From Kordia periserrulae (GTDB lineage: Bacteria > Bacteroidota > Bacteroidia > Flavobacteriales > Flavobacteriaceae), in contig NZ_QBKT01000001.1 in the NCBI RefSeq assembly GCF_003054265.1, positions 496,001 to 560,000 on the forward strand: a stretch of DNA of 64,000 nucleotides, given 5' to 3'. How positions within the stretch are numbered: the stretch's first letter is position 1; each line of letters starts with the position of its first letter. The position numbers and the translations under genes were made by a program. Shown here in pieces: positions 28,059 through 36,683 of this stretch. The notes under the pieces are model-generated. The model did no database searches. It was given only the letters and a program-made list of their open reading frames with translations, and was not told the DNA's origin.

Positions 28059-28094
28059 AGAAGTAGCTATTTATAAATAGCTACTTCTTCAATT
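28053..28094. repeat. Perfect 42-bp palindrome over the stop codon of the isoaspartyl peptidase gene
   Basis: The 21 bases 28053-28073 are the exact reverse complement of 28074-28094. The palindrome covers the last codons (IEEVAIYK) and the TAG stop at 28067-28069. It has no T-run typical of an intrinsic terminator. Confidence 0.9.
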
Positions 28095-28996
28095 CCGTTG
28101 GAAGATTTACACGCTCGGTACATGCCTTCGGTATTGAAAGGCATCGCGATGTTTCCTTTGGCATCTATAGCGATGAGTCCGCCGTCGCCACCGAGTTTAA
28201 GGATGCGTTTGTTGATGACTTCATCCGCCGCTTTTTCTAGCGAATAGTTTTTGTATTCCATTAAACAAGAAACATCATACGCCACCACACCACGAATGAA
28301 GTATTCGCCACTTCCTGTACAAGAGACTGCACAAGTGTTGTTGTTTGCATAATTTCCAGCACCAATCATGGGCGAATCGCCAACGCGTCCAAAACGCTTG
28401 TTGGTCATGCCACCTGTAGATGTTGCAGCTGCAATATTGCCATCAGCATCACATGCTACAGCGCCAACCGTTCCAAATTTGGAGTCTTTTTTTAGAGAAT
28501 GATCGAGTTGAAAACTATCCGTATGTTTGATTTCTTGCCATTGTTGATATCTGAATTCATCGTAAAAATATGAGGGTTCTTCAATTTCATAGTTATGCAT
28601 TTTTGCGAAATACATTGCGCCTTCGCCTGCCATAAATACATGCTCACTTTTCTCCATTACATCACGTGCCAACGATATTGGATTTTTGATGCCTGTTATG
28701 AGCGAAACAGCACCTGCATTAAGGTGTTTTCCTTCCATGATTGCGGCGTCCATTTCGTGTGTTCCTTCTGCGGTAAAGACACTTCCTTTTCCTGCATTGA
28801 ATAGATGTGAATCTTCCAGCAATTTTACAGCGACTTCCACAGCTTCTACCGAAGATTTTCCTGCTGCCAAAACTTCATACCCAGCATCTAAGGCTTTTTG
28901 CAAAGCAGCTTTGTATTGCGCTTCTAATTCAGGCGTCATCATTCCTTTGACCAATGTTCCTGCGCCGCCGTGAATGGCAATTGAGATTGTTTGCAT
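28067..28996 (-). CDS. iaaA: Isoaspartyl peptidase / plant-type L-asparaginase
   Basis: 309-residue Ntn-hydrolase that splits isoaspartyl dipeptides. The autocleavage site is KFGTVGAVACDADGN (nucleophile Thr near residue 170), followed by the family motif AAATSTGGMTNK. GRVGDSPMIGAGNYANN and GSGEYFIR form the substrate pocket region. The N-terminal IAIHGGAGT is diagnostic. In cyanophycin metabolism such an enzyme hydrolyses beta-Asp-Arg released by cyanophycinase, and its place beside cphA and cphB supports that use. The last codons lie within a perfect palindrome. Confidence 0.93.
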   Translation of the reverse strand: MQTISIAIHGGAGTLVKGMMTPELEAQYKAALQKALDAGYEVLAAGKSSVEAVEVAVKLLEDSHLFNAGKGSVFTAEGTHEMDAAIMEGKHLNAGAVSLITGIKNPISLARDVMEKSEHVFMAGEGAMYFAKMHNYEIEEPSYFYDEFRYQQWQEIKHTDSFQLDHSLKKDSKFGTVGAVACDADGNIAAATSTGGMTNKRFGRVGDSPMIGAGNYANNNTCAVSCTGSGEYFIRGVVAYDVSCLMEYKNYSLEKAADEVINKRILKLGGDGGLIAIDAKGNIAMPFNTEGMYRACKSSNGIEEVAIYK

Positions 28997-29240
28997 ATAT
29001 CAAAAATTTGATGCTCGAAAAGTACAAATTTGAAATCATTTCACGAAAAACTCATCCATAAGATTTTGATTCTTTTGTAACTATGTGCTAAAACAAACCA
29101 TCTATACAAAAAACACCCCTAAGTATATAGTTAACAAATGTTCCGTGCAGATTATTTGTATTTTTAATTGCCCAAAAAAATCACTACCATAACCATTTTT
29201 AACATACATGCTGACTATTTGAACAGAAAAAAATCAGGTT

Positions 29241-31595
29241 ATGAAAAAATTACTATTCTTCTATTGTATTTATATCAGTTTTTGTTGTATTTCTACAGCA
29301 CAAACTTGCATCACTGGTACGGTAACTTTGTCTTCTCAAACAGCGGTTGATAATTTTGTGGCTACTTATTCTGGCACATGTGATACGGTGGAGACACTCA
29401 ATATTTCATCTACAACAATAACAGATTTGTCAGGGCTATCATTTTTGACCACCGTTACGGGCGACTTATATATAAGAGTACGAACCATTACAACGTTGGC
29501 TGGTTTGGAAAATATCACTACAGTTGGTGGAAATTTACAGATATATGACTGTGAAGCAATTACAGACTTAAACGGATTGTCTGGACTTACCTCTATTGGA
29601 ACGTATTTCTCAATTCAGCTTACTGAGAGCCTTACAGACTTAACTGGCCTCGGCAACTTGGTAAGTATAGGTTCTTATTTTTCCGCTCGTTTTAATAATG
29701 GTTTGCAAAGTTTTTCTGGACTTACTAGTTTGACTTCTATTGGAGATTATTTAGAAATTATATATAACGACGATTTACTAAATACCAATGGCTTTTCAAA
29801 TCTTGCCAGTGTAGGTGGAAACATCTCTATTAATTCAAATGCTTCGCTAACTACTGTGAGTGATTTTGCCAGTCTTTCTACTGTTGGAGGAAATATAAGT
29901 ATTTCTAGTAATGGTGCACTAACACAAGTGACAGGATTTAACGCTTTAACGTCCGTAGGAGGATATATAAGCATAGCTAATAATTCTTCCTTACTTGATA
30001 TTTCGGGGTTTTCAAACGCCATGACCGTCACCAATTATATTTATATAAATACGAACAACGCTTTAACAGATATTTCTGGGTTTAATGGTGTAACTTCTAC
30101 AGGAGGCTATATTAATATTTATCGAAATAATGGCTTAACCAGTATTACAGGCTTTTCCAACATTACTTCGGTAGGCAATAATCTTAGTATTGATGACAAT
30201 CCTATGTTAACCAGCGTGTCCGGATTTGGAAGTTTAACGACTATCACAGCAAATCTTTATATTGGAAGAAATGATAACTTGGCGAGTATTACTGACTTTA
30301 CAAACCTGAATTCTATAGGAGGCTTTTTTTATTTGGATGACGATTATGCATTGACTGACATCAGTGGTTTTGCTGCTTTAACTACCGTTACTGGTGATTT
30401 TTATATTGATAATGCTGACGGACTTACAAACTTGAGCGGATTGGACAACTTATCCTCTATAGGTGGTAATTTTCAAATCATAAATAATGATGCGCTAACT
30501 AATATAGATGAGTTAAGTGCTGTAACTGGAACGCTAGGAACTGTTACTTTATCTAATAATCCTTCATTGTTAACGATTCAAGGACTCAATGGTATTACTA
30601 CAGCAAGTTCTTTATCTGTTTACTCAAATACATCATTAACCAACGTTGACGGATTGAGTAATATGACTACAATCAATGGTTCTGTAATTTTTTCAGGGAA
30701 TAGCGCGTTGGCAAATCTCGACGGATTGTCGAATGTAACTACTTTAAGCGGTAATTTACAGATTAATCTTAACAATGCGCTTACTTCTATTGCGGGAATT
30801 GGCAGCATTACTTCACCATCAATTAGCAGTTTGACCATTAGCAATAATGCAATGTTGAACGATTTAACTGGTCTTAACCTAAGCTTGGTCACAGGAAATA
30901 TTTCCATTTCCTCAAATAACGCTTTGACTAGTTTTGCTGGAATTACCTCTACGGATAGCCTTAATGGAAATTTAAGCATTAACTCCAATACTGCTTTAAC
31001 CGATATTGATGACTTGCTTGGCGATGTTATTTATATTGAAGGAAACTTGACGATTAGTAACAATTCAACGCTAGACGAATGTTGTGTGGTTACAAATTTT
31101 ACAAATGGCGATTCATATATTAACGGAAGTTTGTCCATTTCTGGAAATAATACCAATTGTGCGTCTTTAGCTGCTATTATTCCGTATTGCAATACGACTC
31201 AAAGTGATACCGACGATGATGATGTTATTGATTCTATAGATAATTGTAGCGATGTAAGCAATCCTGATCAAACAGATACGGATGGCGACGGCATTGGCGA
31301 TGCATGTGATAACTGTCCTGAAAATGCAAATCCTACCCAAGACGACGCTGATAATAACGGAATTGGGGATGTTTGCCAAAGTGATATGAGTGTAGACACG
31401 GGAACCAATGCTGGCGGCGTAGGAATTGGTACTACCACACCAAACTCCCAACTAGAAATTACAACAGGCGATGTATTTATCAACAATAAGTACAGAGGAA
31501 TTATTATGAAAGCCACCAATGGAAAGTGCTTTCGCTATCAACCCGATAAAGACGGGAAACTACTGGGTAAAGAAATTACGTGCCCAGACAACTAA
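29241..31595 (+). CDS. Secreted leucine-rich/receptor-L-domain repeat protein with thrombospondin type 3 repeats
   Basis: 784-residue exported protein. The signal peptide ends near residue 20 (CCISTAQT). Residues of about 40-620 hold some 20-25 tandem repeats of about 23-25 residues with the pattern L-G-N-I-x-I-x-x-N-x-x-L-T-x-I-x-G, giving a parallel beta-solenoid. At about 650-705 come calcium-binding type 3 repeats (DTDGDGIGDACDNCPE). The tail has VGIGTTTPNSQLEITTGD, a motif common in Bacteroidota surface proteins. I see no standard type 9 secretion sorting domain. Likely surface adhesion or binding; partner unknown. Followed by a strong terminator. Confidence 0.85.
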   Translation: MKKLLFFYCIYISFCCISTAQTCITGTVTLSSQTAVDNFVATYSGTCDTVETLNISSTTITDLSGLSFLTTVTGDLYIRVRTITTLAGLENITTVGGNLQIYDCEAITDLNGLSGLTSIGTYFSIQLTESLTDLTGLGNLVSIGSYFSARFNNGLQSFSGLTSLTSIGDYLEIIYNDDLLNTNGFSNLASVGGNISINSNASLTTVSDFASLSTVGGNISISSNGALTQVTGFNALTSVGGYISIANNSSLLDISGFSNAMTVTNYIYINTNNALTDISGFNGVTSTGGYINIYRNNGLTSITGFSNITSVGNNLSIDDNPMLTSVSGFGSLTTITANLYIGRNDNLASITDFTNLNSIGGFFYLDDDYALTDISGFAALTTVTGDFYIDNADGLTNLSGLDNLSSIGGNFQIINNDALTNIDELSAVTGTLGTVTLSNNPSLLTIQGLNGITTASSLSVYSNTSLTNVDGLSNMTTINGSVIFSGNSALANLDGLSNVTTLSGNLQINLNNALTSIAGIGSITSPSISSLTISNNAMLNDLTGLNLSLVTGNISISSNNALTSFAGITSTDSLNGNLSINSNTALTDIDDLLGDVIYIEGNLTISNNSTLDECCVVTNFTNGDSYINGSLSISGNNTNCASLAAIIPYCNTTQSDTDDDDVIDSIDNCSDVSNPDQTDTDGDGIGDACDNCPENANPTQDDADNNGIGDVCQSDMSVDTGTNAGGVGIGTTTPNSQLEITTGDVFINNKYRGIIMKATNGKCFRYQPDKDGKLLGKEITCPDN

Positions 31596-31602
31596 ACTAC
31601 GA

Positions 31603-31628
31603 AAAAAGCGGCTTCTGAGCCGCTTTTT
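31603..31628 (+). terminator. Rho-independent terminator after the repeat-protein gene
   Basis: AAAAAGCGGCT, loop TCTG, AGCCGCTTTTT forms a perfect 11-bp stem with a T-run, 8 bp after the stop codon. It is symmetric, so it may also end the minus-strand transcript of the small peptide gene at 31645. Confidence 0.88.
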
Positions 31629-31644
31629 CATTTTTAAAATCGTA

Positions 31645-31794
31645 TTATTTATCCGTTTTAATTGTATATAAAGTATCTGGACAATCACAAATAGACTCAT
31701 AATGTGTGCCGCCACCTTTTACAGTCATCGTTGCTTTCGGATTTGAAATCGTTTTTTTGTTAAGTTTAAGTGATGTTAGGTTTCTTTTTTTCAT
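31645..31794 (-). CDS. Small peptide, probable modified-peptide (lanthipeptide-like) precursor 1
   Basis: 49 residues. The leader MKKRNLTSLKLNKKTISN is almost the same as that of the peptide at 31938 and resembles Bacteroidota precursors annotated as class I lanthipeptides. After KGGG comes a core-like tail with T, S and two Cys (HYESICDCPDTLYTIKTDK). The upstream DNA is also shared with peptide 2, including GTACGGG exactly 59 bp before the ATG. No modifying enzyme (LanB, LanC, YcaO) is in the window, so modification is inferred only from the leader. Confidence 0.68.
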   Translation of the reverse strand: MKKRNLTSLKLNKKTISNPKATMTVKGGGTHYESICDCPDTLYTIKTDK

Positions 31795-31852
31795 GATATA
31801 TAATTTAAAAAGTTAATACATTTTAAACTTATAAAATGAAATCAGAAACTAT

Positions 31853-31859
31853 GTACGGG
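31853..31859 (-). promoter_or_regulatory. GTACGGG element upstream of peptide gene 1
   Basis: GTACGGG (plus-strand reading) begins 59 bp upstream of the ATG at 31794. Around it about 25 bp match the region before peptide gene 2. Possible regulator or promoter element. Confidence 0.45.
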
Positions 31860-31937
31860 AAAACCGTATTTAACATTCAAATTATCATAGCAAAAAGAAA
31901 AATGAACCAAAATTCGCTGTAAATTAATTTGGAAAGA

Positions 31938-32093
31938 CTATTTAAATTGACACTCTCTAAACGAAGTTGGGTAACTGGATGTTTGTCCGCCACACGTTTC
32001 TGCTCCCGAGCCACCAACGATGACTGCTACTGTTTTAAAGTTAGAAATGGACTTTTTACGAAGCGCTAATGTACTAAGATTTCTTTTTTTCAT
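31938..32093 (-). CDS. Small peptide, probable modified-peptide (lanthipeptide-like) precursor 2
   Basis: 51 residues. The leader MKKRNLSTLALRKKSISN is followed by a short hydrophobic stretch with Gly-Gly (VAVIVGGSG) and then a core-like tail AETCGGQTSSYPTSFRECQFK without its last residues, rich in Ser, Thr and two Cys. The pairing with the neighbouring peptide suggests a duplicated precursor family. The gene ends 144 bp upstream of peptide 1 and is transcribed in the same direction. Both leader and upstream DNA are conserved while the tails differ, which is the usual pattern for peptide natural products. Confidence 0.68.
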   Translation of the reverse strand: MKKRNLSTLALRKKSISNFKTVAVIVGGSGAETCGGQTSSYPTSFRECQFK

Positions 32094-32151
32094 GTCTGCA
32101 TAATTTAAAAGTTACTACTACTTTAATATATGAAATGAAATCAGGAATTGT

Positions 32152-32158
32152 GTACGGG
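32152..32158 (-). promoter_or_regulatory. GTACGGG element upstream of peptide gene 2
   Basis: GTACGGG begins 59 bp upstream of the ATG at 32093, the same distance as for peptide gene 1. The flanking sequence gaaatcag to tgtacggga is shared. Confidence 0.45.
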
Positions 32159-32236
32159 AAAGCCATACTTAAATGACGTACTAAAAAAGAACCAATAAGT
32201 TTTGTAGATTTACCAACCTAACCAATAAATTCCATC

Positions 32237-33034
32237 ATGTCTTCTAAAAGTTACGTACTGTATATTATTTTCATATCTGTCATAATTAGCTGCGCACCTT
32301 CTTTCGATTTGGAAAAAGAAAATACTAACCTCATTACTTCTTTACAAAAATTATCAAATCCTGAAAAAAGAGTAGACGTTTTTTATCCCGCTTCATACAA
32401 TACTGATAGTATCAAAGCGTTGATTGTTGAAGAAAATAAAGGCTTGCTTCATGCTATTAATAAAATGGGAAAACATTCTAATGTACAAATTAATACTGTC
32501 AGTTCGGCTATCACTATACAAGAACGTCTTTTTAGAATTGTAAATGCCAGTTCAACTTACAAATTGAATCTAAACCAATATATGCTTAGTGAAGAAGAAC
32601 TTAAAAAAAGTTTGGATAATAATCATATTGATTATGTTGAAAAAGATAGCATTTTAACAATCAAAACTAATGCTGATTATGTTGCCATTTTTCATGATAA
32701 TCGTTGGGAATATTTCGATTTTAATGTTTCCATATTATACGATGCGTATGGTTTAAAAGATACCAAAAAATTGGTGCAATTGTATTATAATGAAGTTTTT
32801 GAGCCTGCAAAAGAAAAGTGGGATGCAGAAAGCATTACTGACTTTAAAAATATCTACAATGAAAATAAAGACTTGCCTCAGTATCAAAAGTTAAATTATG
32901 ATGCCTATTGTGATTGTTTGATATTACACTATGAAAAGTTTGACGATGACAAAACCTATACTGAAGATTTTTTTATGAGTGAAACATATCTGAACAAAAT
33001 GTACAGTTGCCGAATTTTAACCACTCAAGAATAA
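32237..33034 (+). CDS. Lipoprotein of unknown function
   Basis: 265 residues. A lipoprotein signal peptide with lipobox VIISC (Cys at residue 19) predicts an acylated periplasmic or outer-membrane protein. The mature part is polar, rich in Lys, Asn and Tyr, with helix-forming segments (about residues 55-110) and no domain I recognise. Base composition fits its neighbours. It lies between the peptide genes on the other strand and polA 66 bp downstream, with no evident operon link. Function unknown. Confidence 0.8.
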   Translation: MSSKSYVLYIIFISVIISCAPSFDLEKENTNLITSLQKLSNPEKRVDVFYPASYNTDSIKALIVEENKGLLHAINKMGKHSNVQINTVSSAITIQERLFRIVNASSTYKLNLNQYMLSEEELKKSLDNNHIDYVEKDSILTIKTNADYVAIFHDNRWEYFDFNVSILYDAYGLKDTKKLVQLYYNEVFEPAKEKWDAESITDFKNIYNENKDLPQYQKLNYDAYCDCLILHYEKFDDDKTYTEDFFMSETYLNKMYSCRILTTQE

Positions 33035-33069
33035 TTCCCCAATTCCATATAGATTCTAGCGATTATTGT

Positions 33070-33077
33070 TAACTTTG
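33070..33077 (+). promoter_or_regulatory. Putative -7 element for polA
   Basis: TAACTTTG matches TAnnTTTG and ends 23 bp before the polA ATG at 33101. No -33 TTTG at the ideal spacing. Confidence 0.42.
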
Positions 33078-33100
33078 GAATTCTTTCAAATGTATCATTC

Positions 33101-35932
33101 ATGGCAGACCAAAAACGACTTTTTTTACTGGACGCGTACGCGCTTATTTTTAGAGGATATTATGCATTTATCAAAAACCCGAGAATCAACTCGAAAGGTT
33201 TTGATACTTCCGCAATTATGGGATTTATGAACTCATTATTAGATGTAATAAAACGCGAACGTCCTGACCATTTAGCGGTATGTTTTGACAAAGGTGGAAG
33301 TGTGGATCGTGTCGAAGTTTTTCCTGAATACAAAGCGAATCGACAAGAAACACCAGAACCGATTACACTCGCCATTCCGTACATTGAAAACATCTTAAAA
33401 GCCATGAAAATTCCAGTGATTGTCAAAGCAGGTTTTGAAGCCGATGACATTATAGGAACTCTTTCTAAAAAAGCCGAAAAAGAAGGCTATCAAACGTTTA
33501 TGGTAACGCCCGATAAGGATTTTGCGCAGTTGGTTTCTGAAAATATCTTTATGTATCGTCCAAAATTTGGTGGCGGTTACGAAACGTGGGGCATAAAAGA
33601 AGTACAGGAAAAATTTGGCGTAGAACGCCCTGAACAAGTGATTGACTTTTTAGGAATGATGGGCGATTCTGTCGATAACATTCCTGGATTGCCTGGCGTG
33701 GGAGAAAAAACAGCAAAAAAGTTTCTCGCTGCGTATGGAAGCATGGAAGGTTTGCTAGAAAATTCACATGAATTGAAAGGCAAAATGAAGGAAAAGATTG
33801 AAGCCAATGCTGAATTAGGCTTGCTATCTAAACAACTCGCAACCATCATGCTCGATGTTCCGGTGGAATTCAACGAAGAAGATTTTGAAATGTGCGATCC
33901 AGATTTGGAAGCTGTAAAAGAAATTTTCACCGAATTGGAATTTAGACGCTTGCTAGACAACTTAATAAAAACATTTGCACCACAAGAAGAAAGCACTGCG
34001 GAAGCAGACAACACAACTGCTACAAAAACCACTCAAAAAACAACGACTAACGGACAATTTGATTTATTTGCTACACCTGGAAGCGGAAATGTAAGCGAAG
34101 AAACTACAACTTCTGGTTATCAAACCATCACAACAACCGACCATTTTTATCAATTGGCAAACACACCAATGTCGCGAAAAATACTGCTTCAAAAGTTACT
34201 AAAACAGCAAAGTGTATGTTTTGACACCGAAACCACAGGCTTAAAAGCACTCGAAGTAGCATTGGTTGGCGTGGCATTTTCATGGGAAAAAGGCAAAGGA
34301 TACTATGTGCCGTTTCCTGAAGACCAAGCAGAAACGAAAGAAATATTGGAGGAATTCCGCCCGTTTTTTGAAAGCACTTCCATTGAAAAAGTTGGACAGA
34401 ATTTAAAATACGACATCAAAGTCTTATCAAATTATGATATGACCGTAAAAGAACCACTTTTTGACACCATGATTGCGCATTATCTCATCAATCCTGATAT
34501 GCGACACAATATGGACGTACTGGCGGAAACCTACTTGAACTATCAACCAGTTTCCATTACAGAATTGATTGGAAAGAAAGGTAAAAATCAACTGTCGATG
34601 CGCGAAGTTCCTTTGGAAGAACAAACTGAATATGCAGTTGAAGATGCCGACATCACCTATCAGTTGAAGGAACACTTTATCAAAGAATTGGAAAGTGGCA
34701 ACTTAACCAAATTGTTTACTGATGTAGAAGTGCCTTTGGTAAGTGTGCTTTCAGCGATGGAAATAGAAGGAATCAATCTTGACCCAAACTTTTTAGCAGA
34801 ACTATCTAAAGACCTCACCACCGATATTGAGCGATTGGAAAAAGGCATCTACGAGCAAGCAGGAGAAGAATTCAACATTGGTTCGCCAAAACAACTCGGT
34901 CCAATTTTGTTTGACAAATTAAAACTGGTCGACAAACCTAAAAAGACCAAAACAGGACAATATTCTACCGCAGAAGATGTGTTGTCATACTTAGCAAAAG
35001 ACCATCAAATTGTAGCGGATATTTTAGAGTGGCGACAATACAAAAAATTACAAAGTACGTACGTGGATGCGCTTCCAAATGAAATCAACCCAAAAACAAA
35101 TCGAATTCATACCGTATACGCACAAGCAGTTGCCGCTACTGGAAGATTAAGCTCTAACAATCCAAACTTACAAAACATTCCAATTCGTACAGAACGCGGG
35201 CGACAAGTTCGAAAAGCGTTTGTACCGCGAGACGAAAACTACGTATTACTCGCTGCCGATTACTCGCAAATTGAATTGCGTATCATTGCCGCATTGAGCA
35301 AAGAAGACACGATGATTCAATCATTCAAAGATGGTACGGACATTCACGCGTCTACAGCTTCAAGAGTGTTTAATGTGCCGTTGGAAGAAGTCACACGCGA
35401 ACAACGAAGCAACGCCAAAACCGTCAATTTCGGAATCATTTATGGAGTTTCTGCCTTCGGACTGAGCAATCAAACTTCCTTAACACGAAGCGAATCCAAA
35501 GAATTGATTGACACCTATTACGAAACCTATCCAAAACTCAAAGCCTACATGGCAAATCAGGTAGCGTTTGCGCGCGAAAAAGGCTATGTAGAAACCGTAT
35601 TGGGAAGACGTCGTTACTTAAAAGATATCAATTCAAGAAATGCCATTGTACGTGGTGCGGCTGAACGAAACGCGGTCAATGCGCCAATTCAGGGAAGCGC
35701 GGCAGACATTATCAAATTGGCGATGATTAACATTCACAAGCGTTTTGAAGCAGAAAGTTTCAAATCAAAAATGCTGTTGCAAGTACACGATGAATTGGTC
35801 TTCGACGCACACAAAGACGAACTCGAAATCATCAAACCAATCATCAAAGAAGAAATGGAAAACGCGTTCAAAATGGAAGTTCCACTAGACGTTGAAATCG
35901 GCATTGGACAAAACTGGCTCGAAGCGCATTAG
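33101..35932 (+). CDS. polA: DNA polymerase I with active proofreading motifs
   Basis: 943-residue repair and Okazaki-fragment polymerase. The 5'-3' exonuclease covers about residues 1-290, starting LFLLDAYALIFRGYYAF and including GFEADDIIGTL and MGDSVDNIPGLPGVGEKTA. A low-complexity Thr-rich linker lies near 300-345. The 3'-5' exonuclease keeps its acidic residues (VCFDTETTGL; YAVEDADITYQL), so proofreading is probably active. The polymerase domain shows motif A (LLAADYSQIELRI), the O-helix (RSNAKTVNFGIIYG) and motif C (LLQVHDELVFDAH). Monocistronic; downstream lie repeats. Confidence 0.97.
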   Translation: MADQKRLFLLDAYALIFRGYYAFIKNPRINSKGFDTSAIMGFMNSLLDVIKRERPDHLAVCFDKGGSVDRVEVFPEYKANRQETPEPITLAIPYIENILKAMKIPVIVKAGFEADDIIGTLSKKAEKEGYQTFMVTPDKDFAQLVSENIFMYRPKFGGGYETWGIKEVQEKFGVERPEQVIDFLGMMGDSVDNIPGLPGVGEKTAKKFLAAYGSMEGLLENSHELKGKMKEKIEANAELGLLSKQLATIMLDVPVEFNEEDFEMCDPDLEAVKEIFTELEFRRLLDNLIKTFAPQEESTAEADNTTATKTTQKTTTNGQFDLFATPGSGNVSEETTTSGYQTITTTDHFYQLANTPMSRKILLQKLLKQQSVCFDTETTGLKALEVALVGVAFSWEKGKGYYVPFPEDQAETKEILEEFRPFFESTSIEKVGQNLKYDIKVLSNYDMTVKEPLFDTMIAHYLINPDMRHNMDVLAETYLNYQPVSITELIGKKGKNQLSMREVPLEEQTEYAVEDADITYQLKEHFIKELESGNLTKLFTDVEVPLVSVLSAMEIEGINLDPNFLAELSKDLTTDIERLEKGIYEQAGEEFNIGSPKQLGPILFDKLKLVDKPKKTKTGQYSTAEDVLSYLAKDHQIVADILEWRQYKKLQSTYVDALPNEINPKTNRIHTVYAQAVAATGRLSSNNPNLQNIPIRTERGRQVRKAFVPRDENYVLLAADYSQIELRIIAALSKEDTMIQSFKDGTDIHASTASRVFNVPLEEVTREQRSNAKTVNFGIIYGVSAFGLSNQTSLTRSESKELIDTYYETYPKLKAYMANQVAFAREKGYVETVLGRRRYLKDINSRNAIVRGAAERNAVNAPIQGSAADIIKLAMINIHKRFEAESFKSKMLLQVHDELVFDAHKDELEIIKPIIKEEMENAFKMEVPLDVEIGIGQNWLEAH

Positions 35933-36030
35933 CCGCAGGCGTCATGCTGAACTTGATTCAGCATCTTATTATTGATGCACGATTGTTGATTTTTGATGTA
36001 CGATTTATTTGATGTACGATTGTTTGTTTT

Positions 36031-36188
36031 GTCATTCCTGCGACTTGTACTGAGCTTGCCGAAGTAAGGCAGGAATCTGTTTGATATGCGATTGTTGATT
36101 TTTGATATACGATTTATTTGATTGACGATTGATTGTTTTGTCATTCCTGCGACTTGTACTGAGCTTGCCGAAGTAAGGCAGGAATCTG
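36031..36188 (+). repeat. Two copies of a 49-bp palindromic repeat in a 109-bp tandem array
   Basis: The segment starting gtcattcctgcgacttgtac and ending aaggcaggaatctg occurs at 36031-36079 and 36140-36188. Its ends pair (ATTCCTGC with GCAGGAAT). Related copies are at 27774, 48781 (inverted) and 56777. The spacers consist of gattgttgatttttgat-type low-complexity sequence. The 35933-36478 gap holds this, the inverted repeat after it and no recognisable gene. Confidence 0.85.
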
Positions 36189-36282
36189 TTTGATATACGA
36201 TTGTTGATTTTTGATATGCGATTTTGTCTTTTCGAGGAAGCATGACGAAGTAATCTTTTACTATGCTTAATCAAATCGTCTC

Positions 36283-36384
36283 TTCGAGTGGTTTTTCGTA
36301 ATAAAATGAAGAAAAATTGTATCGAGAAGTACTTTGAAATTCACAGCTGTTCTCGATACAATTTTCTATCGAAAATTACTCGAA
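36283..36384. repeat. Imperfect inverted repeat with TTCGAG...CGAGAA arms
   Basis: The arm at 36283-36328 is an imperfect complement of 36350-36384. Both contain the cgatacaatttt/aaaattgtatcg core. A related single arm occurs at about 38998-39050 after the KAP NTPase gene start, and shorter traces at 59760-59805. Confidence 0.7.
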
Positions 36385-36454
36385 CTGACAGTTTAGGATT
36401 TCGTTCCTTTGCTACAATAAGATAGCATTTTGAGAAAATATAGGGAAAAAGAAA

Positions 36455-36472
36455 AGCGAACCGAAGTTCGCT
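36455..36472 (-). terminator. Rho-independent terminator after the double-glycine peptide gene
   Basis: On the minus strand AGCGAAC, loop TTCG, GTTCGCT forms a 7-bp stem followed by TTTTCTTTTT. It starts 7 bases after the stop of the peptide gene at 36479. Confidence 0.78.
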
Positions 36473-36478
36473 CAAAAG

Positions 36479-36631
36479 TTAACATCCAATTAAAGTGTCA
36501 TAACAAGGACTCTCCTGTGGGTAAGGATATTCAGGACCATCACATTGACATTCAAATCCACCTTTTATTGCAGATTGCTCCTTTTTATTCAATAATTGAA
36601 CTCCTTCGAGTAGTAAAATGTTGTTTAGCAT
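36479..36631 (-). CDS. Small peptide with double-glycine leader (bacteriocin/RiPP-type precursor)
   Basis: 50 residues. The leader MLNNILLLEGVQLLNKKEQS ends in AIKGG, the classic pattern for cleavage after Gly-Gly at residue 25, resembling Bacteroidota peptides with an LEGVQ-L-K-x-EQ-x-x-I-x-GG leader. The 25-residue tail FECQCDGPEYPYPQESPCYD (then TLIGC) has four Cys, suggesting disulfides or thioether rings. It has its own terminator and an upstream GTACGG element. Its size and the absence of a neighbouring processing peptidase make this a prediction, though the leader pattern is strong. Confidence 0.75.
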   Translation of the reverse strand: MLNNILLLEGVQLLNKKEQSAIKGGFECQCDGPEYPYPQESPCYDTLIGC

Positions 36632-36683
36632 GATGTGAATTTTTGGTTAAAAACATAAGATAACACAACTAATGATAAACCTA

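Noticed and set aside
35929-36274. Frames of 80-104 residues over the palindromic repeats
   Set aside because: They translate the tandem repeat itself and have repeated peptide phrases; no family resemblance.
36430-36633. 67-residue plus-strand frame over the double-glycine peptide gene
   Set aside because: The minus-strand peptide has a recognisable leader, terminator and upstream element; the plus frame has none.
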